The notes: a model not told the origin generated them from the letters alone. DNA of 64,000 bases from Anaerobaca lacustris (GCF_030012215.1 NZ_JASCXX010000026.1:1-64000); one strand, 5' to 3'. Shown: positions 18,634 to 27,923, counted from the first letter of the stretch. Numbers and translations are program-made.

Positions 18634-20777
18634 TTGATCGAGAACGTTGCGTCGCTCCGGTCCCGGATCGTTTCGTCAACGGCACTTGTGACCTGGATCG
18701 CGTAGTCGTCGCCCGGGTCCACAGCCAGATCGGCCTCCCATTCGTAGGCCCCGATGCTGGGGGTCTTGGCGATCGTCTCGACGAATGCGTCGCCCTTGTA
18801 GAGTTCGATCACTACGTCTTCCGACAGATTGTCGTCCCACCGAATGAAGTAGGTCAGGCCGCGTTGCCATTGCTCGCCGCCGTTGGGCGTTTGGACCTGA
18901 ATCATCGGTGCGGCGGTCGTGAAGGACTGGGTGGCCCATTCGCCGGTCCCACCATAGTTGCTCGTATTCACCCGCCAGTAATAGGTCGTCGCCGGCGCCA
19001 CGTTGTCAACGGTATAGCGAGTCTCCGTCAGGCCGGCGGCATCCACCACCACGTCGCCAAACTCGGCATCCGTAGCCACCTGGAGGTGGAACGATCGGGC
19101 GAAGCCTCTTGATGTCCACTCCAATGTAACAGGCTGCGCCTGATTGACCGTGGCAAGATCTTGCGGGGCATACAGGATGGGTCGGAGCGGAATCTCCGGC
19201 GCATCGGGATATGTGAAGATGAACTCGCCCAGTGGTGCGTCGGCCACGATGAGCTGCCCGGCGGCGGAATCGTAGCGTGTCGCCAATGGGCCAAACACGC
19301 CCCGACCGACGCAGGAGCGATGATAGACGGTCAACTGCGTCGGATCGTCGAAGTCGATGCGTTGAACGTCGAAGCCCACGTCAGCCGTTATGGCATCGAT
19401 GCCGAACCCCGACAGCGTCACGCGCTCGACCAGCACCTGGGGGGGCTTGCCGGCAAATCGCGGAAACCGCGTCGCCTCGGCGTGCCTCTTGGCCACCAGT
19501 CCGTTGTACGCCGGACCGTCCAGGCTGTTGACGGTGACCGTAACGCCCGTTTCGTCTGAATCGTATATGCCGCCTCGCCCGATTCCGAAGTGTGTCTGCG
19601 ACTGAACCAGGTCGGGACTGTTCCACACGTACTTCTGGAGGCGGGCGCCCTTGGTTGCTGTGGCGTAGTGCAGCTCATACACCAGCTCGCCGGTCGCGGA
19701 GACTTCGGTGGCGAGGGGCACTTCCGGCGTGCCGAGCGGTATGGCCCTGCCCCAGTCGATGAGGACATTGCCGTTGCCCAGGGGTTGAACGCGGCCGCCA
19801 CTGGGCGACATAATGTCCGGGTCGTGACGGTATTGCCACACCAGCGTTGCCGTCATGTTGGTCTCGTCGAGATGATATTCCACGGCCCGGCTGTAATCCC
19901 GATCGCTTTCGGTGAGCCCGCCTCCGGAGATGTTCCCGTTGTCGAAGAGCAGAAGGTTGCCGTTGCGGAATCGCCAGACCGCATGCTGGCCCACGAAGTA
20001 GTATGGCGCGTTCTCTTCGTGCTCGCCGATGAAGGTGAAATCGTTGCCTCTGCCGCCAAGTCGCCAGAGGATTTCCCCGGTGCTCCGACTGACCTTCACA
20101 ATGTCGGACGTCGTTCGGAAACAGAGCAGCAACGTATTGTCGAGCGGGTCCAGATTCACGGAATTGATATGGGCATAGTCGATGTTCTTCTGCGTCAGAT
20201 CATAAAAGGAATCGGCGATCGGGATATGGTCCAGGGCGTGCCATTCAAACACAACGTTCTTGTTGGCGTCGATTTCCTGGATGACGTTCCCGGTGATCCG
20301 AGCGTCCGGCCGGCCGCCGGGGACGATCCGACTCATATCGATATGACGCTGATACGTTCCCATCAGAAGGGCGTGGCCGTTGGGCAACAGCTTGAAATCG
20401 TGGATGTCCACATTGTAGCCCTCGCTCAACTGGAAGGAATCGACCGTCGTGAACGTTTCGTCCTTGAGAGCGAAGCCGCGCACGGCCGGCGCCGAAATCA
20501 GCCCGCTGGGCGTCACGCCGGGATAGCTCATGGCATCCGTCTTGCTGTAAAACAGGGGATAGCCGGACTGGTCCAGAACCACGTAGTAATCGACCACCCA
20601 CCACCCCAGCCACCCAATGAAGACACCGGGGGCCGTTTCGCCGTACTGTGTGGCGACAAGCTCCGGAAAATCGTCGGGCAAGCCGGGTGTCGTAGCGGCG
20701 GCCTGGACGACGACGACGCCGAAACATGCCGTCAGGAGCACGGCAAGCATGATTCGCTTGCTGGTCAACATCATCAT
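18630..20777 (-). CDS. Arylsulfotransferase (ASST) family protein, KNH-like C-terminus
   Basis: 715 residues with a signal peptide (LAVLLTACFGVVVVQA). The ASST-type propeller is about 35-400, with IHDFKLLPNGHALLMG, AHINSVNLDPLDNTLLLCFR, EILWRLGG, VGQHA, LFDNGN and QPLGNGNVLIDWG. The candidate active-site pair His203/Arg221 is intact. After a linker come a fibronectin-like module (about 530-620) and a Ser/Thr-rich KNH-like module (about 625-715, starting VQTPNGGEQWQRG). Middle gene of the tandem trio; it starts 73 bases after the preceding paralog's stop and overlaps the next gene by four bases. Sulfotransferase activity is inferred from family only. Confidence 0.8.
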   Translation of the reverse strand: MMMLTSKRIMLAVLLTACFGVVVVQAAATTPGLPDDFPELVATQYGETAPGVFIGWLGWWVVDYYVVLDQSGYPLFYSKTDAMSYPGVTPSGLISAPAVRGFALKDETFTTVDSFQLSEGYNVDIHDFKLLPNGHALLMGTYQRHIDMSRIVPGGRPDARITGNVIQEIDANKNVVFEWHALDHIPIADSFYDLTQKNIDYAHINSVNLDPLDNTLLLCFRTTSDIVKVSRSTGEILWRLGGRGNDFTFIGEHEENAPYYFVGQHAVWRFRNGNLLLFDNGNISGGGLTESDRDYSRAVEYHLDETNMTATLVWQYRHDPDIMSPSGGRVQPLGNGNVLIDWGRAIPLGTPEVPLATEVSATGELVYELHYATATKGARLQKYVWNSPDLVQSQTHFGIGRGGIYDSDETGVTVTVNSLDGPAYNGLVAKRHAEATRFPRFAGKPPQVLVERVTLSGFGIDAITADVGFDVQRIDFDDPTQLTVYHRSCVGRGVFGPLATRYDSAAGQLIVADAPLGEFIFTYPDAPEIPLRPILYAPQDLATVNQAQPVTLEWTSRGFARSFHLQVATDAEFGDVVVDAAGLTETRYTVDNVAPATTYYWRVNTSNYGGTGEWATQSFTTAAPMIQVQTPNGGEQWQRGLTYFIRWDDNLSEDVVIELYKGDAFVETIAKTPSIGAYEWEADLAVDPGDDYAIQVTSAVDETIRDRSDATFSIK

Positions 20778-20850
20778 ATCCCTTCACTCCCAAGAATAGA
20801 ATAGGACCGGGTTGGATATACTCCCGCCCCTGATGAACGGCCTCGGTCGC

Positions 20851-23067
20851 TCACTCTACTGTGAATGTGCCGTCGCTTGTGTCGGCCAGGGTCCCATCCA
20901 CGGTGCTCACGATCCGGATCGTGTAATCGTCACCCGGTTCCAGGTTCAGGCCCACTTCCCATGCGTATGCTCCGTCGCTGGGCGCCACGCCGATGCTCTG
21001 GACAAGCACGTGGTCCTTGTACAACTCGATCTCCACGTCCTCGTCGAGATTGTCCGTCCATCGGACGAAGTACTCCAGGCCGCGAGACAGGGTTTCACCG
21101 CCGTTCGGCGCGACCAGTTGGATCGCAGGCTCGACCGTGGCGAACGACCCATAGGACCACTCCCCTACGCCCCCATGGTTGTAGGTGTTCACGCGCCAAT
21201 GATACACCGTGTCGCGTTCGACCGTCTCCAAGACGTAGCGCGCCTCCACGAGGCTGTCGTCATCGACGTCCAGAACCGCGAAGTCCGGATCGCGCGATAC
21301 CTGGAGATGGTAGAAACGAGCGAATCCGGCCGGACTCCAGGACAGCGAGACGGGCAGAGTCTGATTGACCGTGTAGTCCCGGTCGGCCCGAAGGGATTCG
21401 GGGTGGTTGGCCATGAAGTCCATCACCCGGAGACTCTGGGGCTCGTGAAGCAGCGGTGCAAACGGCACATCGGCGACGTCCGGGTAGCCCAGGACGAATT
21501 CGCCGACTCCGCTCACGAGCGCTCTGACGCGCTGCGTGGCCGGGTTGTAGGTCGTCGCCAGGGGCAGGAACAAGCCGGAATCGGGGTACCGCCGATAGTA
21601 CACCGTCAGGGCCTCGGGCTCGGCAAAGTCCAGACTGCTGGCGTCAAATGCGATCTCCGCGCTGATGCTCAGGATGCCGTGTTGCGAGACCGTGAAGCGC
21701 AGCGGAAGCAGGCGCGGGGCTTTGCCGGGGAACTCCGGGTACAGCGGCGAGAACGGCATGCGTTGCACCGTCACCTCGTTGTATCCATCGCCGGTTCGGT
21801 CGATCACCTTGATCGTGACGCCGGTGTCGCCTCCATCGTCGGCGAACACATACGTGTTGCCCGTGGCCAGTTCATATTCGGTGACCTCGATGCCCCGGAC
21901 GTGTCCGGGGAAGGGCAGCCGGAAGGCGCGGTAGCTTTCCACTTCGGGGTTGTCGAAGTACAGCTCGAAGACGATCCGGCCGTCGGCCGTCACTTCCGAA
22001 CAGGTGGGGATCGGCTTGCCGCTGGCCCCGCCCCAGCCGATGAAGGTATTGCCGTTGGGCAAACGCTGCGCGTTGCCGCGATGCCACGCGGGGATCGGCG
22101 TCTGTGGGACGAAGGACCACACATGCTCGGCGATTCGGTTCTCCTCGTCCAGGCGGTATTCGTGGACGGACGACGACGTGGTGCCCTGACGGTTGCCGTT
22201 GTTGTAGATCAGGACGTTGCCGTTGGCGATGCGACCAAAGGCATGACCTCCGAAGTGGCTCGCGTCGGCCCCGTCGCCGACCAGGGTGAATTCGTTCTCG
22301 TCGCCGCCCAGGTGATAGACGATCTGCCCGGTCTGACGGTCGATCTTCTTGACCCAGGACGGCGTCGCCAGGAAGAAGCTGCCGTCGGTGTCCATCTCGA
22401 TCGTGTTCAGATGAAATGCGCTGACCGTCTTGTTCGTGGCCCGGCGGAACGCAAAGTCGGCGAAGTCGTAGTGGTCCCAGCTTCGCCATTGAAAGATGAC
22501 GTTGCGGTCCGCATCCAGTTCCTGAACGACGCCGCCGGAGACCTGGGCTGCGGGATGGCCGCCCTGAACGATCCGGCTCATGTCCACCTGGCTCATGTAA
22601 TAGCCGAACACCAGGGCCTGGCCGTTGGGCAGCAGTTGGAAGTCGTGGGCCTCGGCGATGTAGCCGTTGCCCATCCGGATTTCTTCCACGATGTCCAGGT
22701 TATGGTCCAACAACACCCAGACGCAGTGGCCGCCACCGATAAAGGAGTGGTGATGGATGAATTGGGCGTAGCTGAGCAGGCCGTTGGGCTGCACCTTGAA
22801 ATCGTAGGCGTAATCGTCCGGCAGTTCCCTGTAGGCGTAAGGAATGCCGTCGTTGTCGAGGACCATCAGATAGTAGCCCACGCCCTGGACCTCGGTCGCC
22901 ACCGCCAGGAAGATATACCCGTCCGCCAGGGCGTTAGCGTCATACACATGGGCTGTGAGCGATGGGAAATTGTGAGGCAGTGCGTTCTGGGTGTTGAGTT
23001 CGTCCGCCCAACCGGCTGAACTGCACAGCAGCCAGAGCAGTAGGGCTACACGCATTGTCCTTCTCAT
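20851..23067 (-). CDS. Arylsulfotransferase (ASST) family protein lacking the active-site Arg
   Basis: 738 residues from the ATG at 23067, which has GGAGGAG five bases upstream and starts the signal peptide MRRTMRVALLLWLLCSSAGW. It has an ASST-type propeller (about 30-430), a fibronectin-like module (about 560-645) and a KNH-like C-terminal module (VAPNGGETLSRGLEYFVRW onward). The shared HLN motif is present (His219), but the stretch that holds Arg in both paralogs reads FFLATPSW (Pro236/Ser237), so the putative catalytic Arg is missing. The WRLGG motif is also changed to YHLGG. It may be a binding or regulatory member. First gene of the operon, behind a perfect -10 box. Confidence 0.78.
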   Translation of the reverse strand: MRRTMRVALLLWLLCSSAGWADELNTQNALPHNFPSLTAHVYDANALADGYIFLAVATEVQGVGYYLMVLDNDGIPYAYRELPDDYAYDFKVQPNGLLSYAQFIHHHSFIGGGHCVWVLLDHNLDIVEEIRMGNGYIAEAHDFQLLPNGQALVFGYYMSQVDMSRIVQGGHPAAQVSGGVVQELDADRNVIFQWRSWDHYDFADFAFRRATNKTVSAFHLNTIEMDTDGSFFLATPSWVKKIDRQTGQIVYHLGGDENEFTLVGDGADASHFGGHAFGRIANGNVLIYNNGNRQGTTSSSVHEYRLDEENRIAEHVWSFVPQTPIPAWHRGNAQRLPNGNTFIGWGGASGKPIPTCSEVTADGRIVFELYFDNPEVESYRAFRLPFPGHVRGIEVTEYELATGNTYVFADDGGDTGVTIKVIDRTGDGYNEVTVQRMPFSPLYPEFPGKAPRLLPLRFTVSQHGILSISAEIAFDASSLDFAEPEALTVYYRRYPDSGLFLPLATTYNPATQRVRALVSGVGEFVLGYPDVADVPFAPLLHEPQSLRVMDFMANHPESLRADRDYTVNQTLPVSLSWSPAGFARFYHLQVSRDPDFAVLDVDDDSLVEARYVLETVERDTVYHWRVNTYNHGGVGEWSYGSFATVEPAIQLVAPNGGETLSRGLEYFVRWTDNLDEDVEIELYKDHVLVQSIGVAPSDGAYAWEVGLNLEPGDDYTIRIVSTVDGTLADTSDGTFTVE

Positions 23068-23122
23068 GAACACTCCTCCCGGATTGTCCTGCGGAACAAA
23101 TTGAAGGGCACATAATAAGCGT

Positions 23123-23128
23123 ATTATA
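23123..23128 (-). promoter_or_regulatory. Candidate -10 box for the ASST operon
   Basis: A perfect TATAAT on the minus strand, about 56 bases before the first ASST start codon. No good -35 hexamer is visible at 16-18 bases, so an activator or alternative sigma factor might be needed. Confidence 0.4.
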
Positions 23129-23294
23129 CACAAAAATGGGGCCGATCGGACGGCAAAAACACGAGAATGCCCCGGCAACCGGGCATGATGCGCTCCAAAC
23201 GGAGCCGCGCAGCGCCGATGCAGGGGACGCGGATCATTCTGGACGACCTCGATTGCCGTACACTATATTCGATACAATTGTGCCAATCGGCAGG

Positions 23295-25232
23295 ATGCGT
23301 TCGGATGTTGACAGATGCAGCGAAGAAGGCGCGGATTTGAGAAACGACAACCGCATAAGAAGGGGCGATGAGAACCGGGCGGATCGCCTGAGATGGGAGA
23401 GGTGGCTGTGGGCAGGTCTCTTCCTGGGGCTGTTCGTCTACGTCTGGATGGGAATTCGGCCCCAGTGGCTGCATTCTGGATTCGGTGTATTCGTGGCTTA
23501 TCCGGTCTTCTCCTGGGAGAGCGCGTTCCTGCGATCCGCGCTGAGCGTTCCCGGCGGGCCGCTCAACGCGCTGGCTGCGCTGCTGGCGCAGACGTATCGC
23601 AGCCCATCGCTGGGGGCCCTGGCGATTGTCGCGGTGTCGGGTGTGCTCTTCGGTGGCGTATTGTGCCTGCTGCGTTCGATGCGGGCCGCCAGGCTCAGAG
23701 ACCTCGCCTGGGTCCCTGCCATCGTCGCGTCGATGATCTACAGCCGCTACGACGATCCGCTGCCGGCGCTGCTGGCCCTGGGCCTGTCGATCTGGATGGC
23801 GGTTCTGTACCAGGTGGTTCCAATGAGGACCCTGCCGGTGCAAGCAGGTGTGTTCGGGGTCCTGTTCGCGCTGGCCTACTGGTGGGCCGGAGCGGCGGCC
23901 TTCGTCTTCGCCGGCGTCGTCTGCCTGATCGAGGCCTTGCAGCATCGAAAGACTTTGGCGGCGATCGTCCAGGTCGTCCTCGCCGGCGGCGCGGCGATCG
24001 TCCTGGGCCGATTCATCTTCGGTCTTGAACCGCGGGCGATCTACAGCGTCGGCACTCTATGGGATTCGAGCGGCCGCTTTGAGTTCGCGGCCTTCTCACA
24101 TTCGCTGATCGTCGTTCTCTATGCCTTCGTCCCGGCTCTGGTTCTGACGGTCTCCCTGGGTCGCGTTCTCGCCGGCGTTCAGCGTAGGTCGTGCGTCCCC
24201 GCACGACAAGGCGAGCGGGGACGCTCGCCCTACCTGCTGTGGACCGTGGCGCGCGTGCTCGCAGTGATTGTGACGACGGCCGTGTGTCTGATGGTTTCAC
24301 GCAATCACCTTCGTGACGAGCGGGCGCTACACCATTACGCACAGCAGAGGGACTGGGAGCAGGTCGTCGCCCTGGCCCATCGCATGCGTGGCAAGCGCCC
24401 CTTCACTCGCTCCGGCGTCTTCGATACCAACCGCGCGCTGGCGCACCTGGGTCGGCTGGGCGATGAGCTGTGCGCCTATCCTCAGGACGAGACACGGACG
24501 CTGTTCTTGGGTTTCGACGCCATGTTCGGGCGATTTCAGCACGCCAAGCTGCTGGAGTTGTACCTTGACCTGGGCTGCCCGAACGCGGCCGAGAAGAATG
24601 CCTATGAACTACTCGACAACGAAGGACCGTCCCCGTACGTGCTGGAGGCGATGGTCCGAATCCATCTGGCCAAGGGCCGGCACGAGTCGGCCCGGATCGC
24701 CTTCGAGGCTCTGCGGAAGTACGCCGGCAGCGGGCGGTACATCCGCCAATGGCAGGACGTTATCACCGATCCCGCCAAGGCCGACAGCCATCCGCTGGTT
24801 CGGGCCTGGCGCCGGGCGCAGGCGACAACGGACCACGCCGTGGCCGGGATCGCCTTCGAGCCGCTGCTCCGGCGGCTGCTGCACGATACGCCGGACCACC
24901 GACTGGCATTCGAATACCTCATGGCGCACTTCCTGCTCAAGCATCAGCGGGCCGCGATTGTGAGCGGCCTGCCTCTGCTGGCGCCACTGGGTTACACGCG
25001 GCTTCCGCACCACTATGCCGAAGCCGTGCTCGTCCATTCGCTCGAGACCAAGGCCCCGCCGGATATGCGAGGATGGACGATCGACCCGGAGGTGAACGAT
25101 CGGTTCCGTCAGATCCGGGCCGCGGTGCAGAACGCACGCGGCGACAACCAGGCCGTCTTCGACACGCTGGCCGCCCGGTACGGCGACACGTACACCTTCT
25201 ATAGCCTCTTCAACGTCTGTGGCGTCAGGTGA
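23295..25232 (+). CDS. DUF6057-family membrane protein
   Basis: About 645 residues. The N-terminal half (about 30-330) has roughly eight hydrophobic segments, starting LWAGLFLGLFVYVWMGIR. The C-terminal 300 residues are soluble and helical, with TPR-like pairs (for example ELYLDLGCPNAAEKNAYELL and LAKGRHESARIAFEAL). I recognise the DUF6057 architecture; function is unknown. The start is uncertain: ATG 23295 has only a weak site, and TTG 23336 follows an AAGG. It is divergent from the ASST operon. Residues near 298-314 are encoded by a palindromic repeat (24184-24233), an in-frame insertion between the membrane segments. Confidence 0.7.
   Translation: MRSDVDRCSEEGADLRNDNRIRRGDENRADRLRWERWLWAGLFLGLFVYVWMGIRPQWLHSGFGVFVAYPVFSWESAFLRSALSVPGGPLNALAALLAQTYRSPSLGALAIVAVSGVLFGGVLCLLRSMRAARLRDLAWVPAIVASMIYSRYDDPLPALLALGLSIWMAVLYQVVPMRTLPVQAGVFGVLFALAYWWAGAAAFVFAGVVCLIEALQHRKTLAAIVQVVLAGGAAIVLGRFIFGLEPRAIYSVGTLWDSSGRFEFAAFSHSLIVVLYAFVPALVLTVSLGRVLAGVQRRSCVPARQGERGRSPYLLWTVARVLAVIVTTAVCLMVSRNHLRDERALHHYAQQRDWEQVVALAHRMRGKRPFTRSGVFDTNRALAHLGRLGDELCAYPQDETRTLFLGFDAMFGRFQHAKLLELYLDLGCPNAAEKNAYELLDNEGPSPYVLEAMVRIHLAKGRHESARIAFEALRKYAGSGRYIRQWQDVITDPAKADSHPLVRAWRRAQATTDHAVAGIAFEPLLRRLLHDTPDHRLAFEYLMAHFLLKHQRAAIVSGLPLLAPLGYTRLPHHYAEAVLVHSLETKAPPDMRGWTIDPEVNDRFRQIRAAVQNARGDNQAVFDTLAARYGDTYTFYSLFNVCGVR
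24184..24233. repeat. Compound palindromic repeat inside a coding sequence
   Basis: Two adjacent hairpins, GTCGTGCG-TCCC-CGCACGAC (24188-24207) and GGCGAGC-GGGGAC-GCTCGCC (24210-24229), flanked by GTAGG/CCTAC ends. The loops (TCCC and GGGG) can also pair. It lies in frame inside the DUF6057 gene and encodes an Arg-rich loop. The GTAGG ends resemble the shorter palindromes at 33302, 34881, 37096 and 42225. Confidence 0.7.
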
Positions 25233-25573
25233 ATCCTCTCGTCTCACTTTCTGTGGGGCGGCGGTTCCCCTTACGCCAAAAAAACTTCGCGTCTTTCTGC
25301 TTCAAGGTCTTGTAATATCTCCGCATTCAAGCTCCAGGGGAACAGGGAGGAGAGAATCTGTGGCTGTCCGACAGTGATGTTTGCCCTGGCCTATGCCGTT
25401 TTGATACAATAGCGAAAGTCGAAGAGGACGACGCCTGCTCTTGGGGGGCAGAATCATCCACAGGAGGTTGCTCGGCGGAGCGTGTCATTCGCCCTGTCCG
25501 GTCGTGGCCCGTGGAGTGATCCGAACAAACAAACCAATTCGTTTCGCAACGAAGCATCATGGGGGTGAACACG
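25233..25573. other. Intergenic region with leader of PEP-CTERM gene
   Basis: 341 bases between two rightward genes. It contains the candidate promoter at 25381-25410 and a leader of about 155 bases. No RNA motif was recognised. Confidence 0.4.
25381..25410 (+). promoter_or_regulatory. Candidate promoter for PEP-CTERM gene
   Basis: TTGCCC (25381-25386), an 18-base spacer, and TACAAT (25405-25410). The predicted leader is long. Confidence 0.3.
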
Positions 25574-26206
25574 ATGAAAAGACTGATCCTTGTCGCTATC
25601 GTATGTGCCTGTGCCAACTCGGCGGTTCTGGCGGGCGTGACGGGCTTGTATGACACGGGCACCGCCGGGATCGGCAACGCCGACCCATACTATATGCTGA
25701 CCTCCGTGCCGAGCGGTGCCTCCACCGCCATCGGCATCGAGGCCCATCCCGCCTGGGTCGCCGCGCCGACCGGTTCGCTCTGGATCGGACCGACGACTTC
25801 CAGCGTGACCGATCCGGTGGGCTGGTACCACTATGAGCTGGACTTCAACATCGAGGACGTCATCTTGTCCAGTGTGGTCGTCACGGGCAAGTGGAGCGTC
25901 GATAACTCCGGCGAGATCTGGCTCAACGGCGTCTACGCGGGCATCGCCAAGGGCAACACGAGCAGTGACACGCGGGAGTACCTGACCCTCGATGACTTCA
26001 CGCTCACCACCGGCTTCCAGGACGGGTTGAATACCCTGGAGTTCCGCGTGTACAACATCGCCGGTGGCGGCGGCGGCAATCCCACGGCGCTGCTGGTCAG
26101 CGATCTGGCCGCCACGGCGACAGTCGTTCCCGCCCCCGGGGCGGTCCTGCTCGGCTCGCTCGGAGTAGGCCTGGCCGGCTGGATGAAACGACGCCGAATG
26201 CTGTAA
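25574..26206 (+). CDS. PEP-CTERM exported protein (VPAPG variant)
   Basis: 210 residues with a signal peptide (MKRLILVAIVCACANSAVLA) and a C-terminal sorting tail VPAPGAVLLGSLGVGLAG followed by KRRR, the VPAPG variant of PEP-CTERM. The body is beta-rich, with a jelly-roll-like segment around WSVDNSGEIWLNGVYAG similar to modules that bind sugars or sit at cell surfaces. No catalytic motif was seen. A strong rho-independent terminator follows, so it is monocistronic. The ATG at 25574 is preferred to the one at 25559 because GGGGGTGA lies just upstream. Confidence 0.8.
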   Translation: MKRLILVAIVCACANSAVLAGVTGLYDTGTAGIGNADPYYMLTSVPSGASTAIGIEAHPAWVAAPTGSLWIGPTTSSVTDPVGWYHYELDFNIEDVILSSVVVTGKWSVDNSGEIWLNGVYAGIAKGNTSSDTREYLTLDDFTLTTGFQDGLNTLEFRVYNIAGGGGGNPTALLVSDLAATATVVPAPGAVLLGSLGVGLAGWMKRRRML

Positions 26207-26543
26207 GCGCTCAACACCGACCGTTACATCGGGGCTGTACGACCATCGTGCAGCCCCGTTTTCGTTTGCCCACCGATTCGCTGTCCCCTCATCCCAATCC
26301 CCCATCAAGTAGGGGGGCGTTCCCCTTCTTCCCATTCTTGACAGGTGCCGTTCGTGTGCGGTCAGACTGCTGTGCTCATCGCGCAAGTCGATGGGTTGGC
26401 ATGCGTTGCGATGGTTCAGCGCGTGTCGCCGCAGAGCGCGTGGTGCGCTTGTGGTGCCGCCGAACAACAAAGGGCTGCGAGTCATGCCCCCAGCCCTTGA
26501 GCACAGAATCATGTCGTCGCCCGCTCACTTGCGGTTTCTCATC
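26207..26543. other. Intergenic region between convergent genes
   Basis: 337 bases separating two convergent genes. It contains the terminator at 26231-26267; nothing else is evident. Confidence 0.5.
26231..26267 (+). terminator. Rho-independent terminator
   Basis: An 11-bp stem (GGGGCTGTACG paired with CGTGCAGCCCC, one G-T wobble), a five-base loop, then GTTTTCGTTT. It is 24 bases after the PEP-CTERM stop codon and is the clearest terminator in the window. Confidence 0.8.
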
Positions 26544-27572
26544 TCACTCAACTGTGTACTGGATATACGTTGCCCAATTGCCTTTAGGGACGAAGCGCGG
26601 GCCGTAACCCCAAGCGGTTTCTTCCTTCCGTACAGCACGACAAGTGTAGCACAATTCGAAGATCAGTCCGGCGGGGTTGCTGTCTACCGTGCCATTGGAC
26701 TGACCGTCAAGGGGCCCCATGTACTCGTTGGCCGCCACAATGGACATGGTGTTGGCGCCGCCTTGGAGAAAACCGGTCACATCCCACGTTTCGACGCTCT
26801 GCCAGCCGTCCACGTCGACAAAGGCCTGGGTGAAGTTGCTCGTCTTCCAGTCGCCATACACCTGGGCGTCTCCTACGAAGTTGCCGTTGATATTCACTTC
26901 ATAGCCGTTGTCTGCGGTTATACGTAACTGACCCGAAGTGATGCAGGCACTGGCAATATTGAAGATGGTCTCGAAGGCAACAATTTCGCCCGAGATGGGT
27001 TGAGAAGTTCTGTAAGAACTCCAGATCCATTTGGCCTCGTCGGGGAAACTGTAATTGATGTTGTTATCCCAGTAGTCGTTATCAGGGTCGAAAGGCTGCC
27101 AAGCTTCTACAGCCGGGGTGCCACTTTCCAGTGTGGCACTTGTGGTACTGCTGACGACGCACTCAGTTACGGGATCGCCGAGCTTCTGAACGTCCGCATG
27201 GGCGGCGATGACCACATCGCATGGCGACCCGCCGTTGCAGATGGCTGACCACGGGATCAAGTACGGATGACGTGTGTCTGAGATCACGCCGCCCCCATTG
27301 GGCTCGGTGTACGGGAACTGTCCGGGGATTGGGTTACCCGGCTTGTTCCTCGGGATACCGTTGAGATTTGTGGCCACGGCGAGCTTCGTGTCGACGAGAA
27401 TCCAAGCCTCATCCGTAATTCGGTAGATGACTCGTAGACCGTTGGCGTTATGCCAGACTTTGACAAAGCCGATCTCGATATTCTGCCCGGCATAGAGTGG
27501 GTATTGGGCCGCGTGCACACTTGTTGCCATCGCCAGGCAGGCAAGAATGGTAAGTGCTGTCAAACGTTTCAT
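26544..27572 (-). CDS. Secreted protein of unknown function, lower GC than neighbours
   Basis: 342 residues with a signal peptide (LTALTILACLAMATSVHA) and AAAGGAG before the ATG. The first half has a strand pattern IEIGFVKVWHNANGLRVIYR. The second half contains a jelly-roll-like module (LRITADNGYEVNINGNFVGD) and ends in ETAWGYGPRFVPKGNWATYI. I recall this last motif from secreted proteins of several environmental bacteria and archaea, without a known role. Several Cys residues (SPCD, TECV, CYTC) could form disulfides. Its codons are visibly richer in A/T at third positions than flanking genes, suggesting more recent acquisition. It stands alone. Confidence 0.65.
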   Translation of the reverse strand: MKRLTALTILACLAMATSVHAAQYPLYAGQNIEIGFVKVWHNANGLRVIYRITDEAWILVDTKLAVATNLNGIPRNKPGNPIPGQFPYTEPNGGGVISDTRHPYLIPWSAICNGGSPCDVVIAAHADVQKLGDPVTECVVSSTTSATLESGTPAVEAWQPFDPDNDYWDNNINYSFPDEAKWIWSSYRTSQPISGEIVAFETIFNIASACITSGQLRITADNGYEVNINGNFVGDAQVYGDWKTSNFTQAFVDVDGWQSVETWDVTGFLQGGANTMSIVAANEYMGPLDGQSNGTVDSNPAGLIFELCYTCRAVRKEETAWGYGPRFVPKGNWATYIQYTVE

Positions 27573-27923
27573 CTTGTTCTCCTTTCGTTGCTCGTGGCGT
27601 TCGCGTTGCGGAAACCGTTGGCGAGGGCTTGAGTCGGGGGGCTGCGTTCGGGGCGCACATGATGTGTAGTGTGCCCGGTTCTCGCGTGCCGCCGGTCGCG
27701 GCTGGCGCAGGGACGGCGCATCTGTACCCCCTCACTGATGCGTGCCGTGTTGCCTGCCGGCGTCCGAATGCGTGATGTCGCCCAATCCATTGGGCCTTAC
27801 CCCCTGAAACGGCGCCATCCGAACAGCGCCAACGGTCCTGCGTGGTTCACCTGCCAATCACGTAGCATAACAGGCGCCGGTCCAGTCGCACATACGGGAA
27901 AGTACGTATTTTGCGGAGGGTCG
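27573..27923. other. Intergenic region, nothing recognised
   Basis: 351 bases upstream of the lower-GC secreted-protein gene and downstream of the leftward outer-membrane barrel gene. No clear promoter boxes, RNA or repeat were seen. Confidence 0.4.

Noticed and set aside
20812-23019. 735-codon open frame opposite another ASST gene
   Set aside because: Same reason: it mirrors the real gene, and its translation is low-complexity with no recognisable motif.
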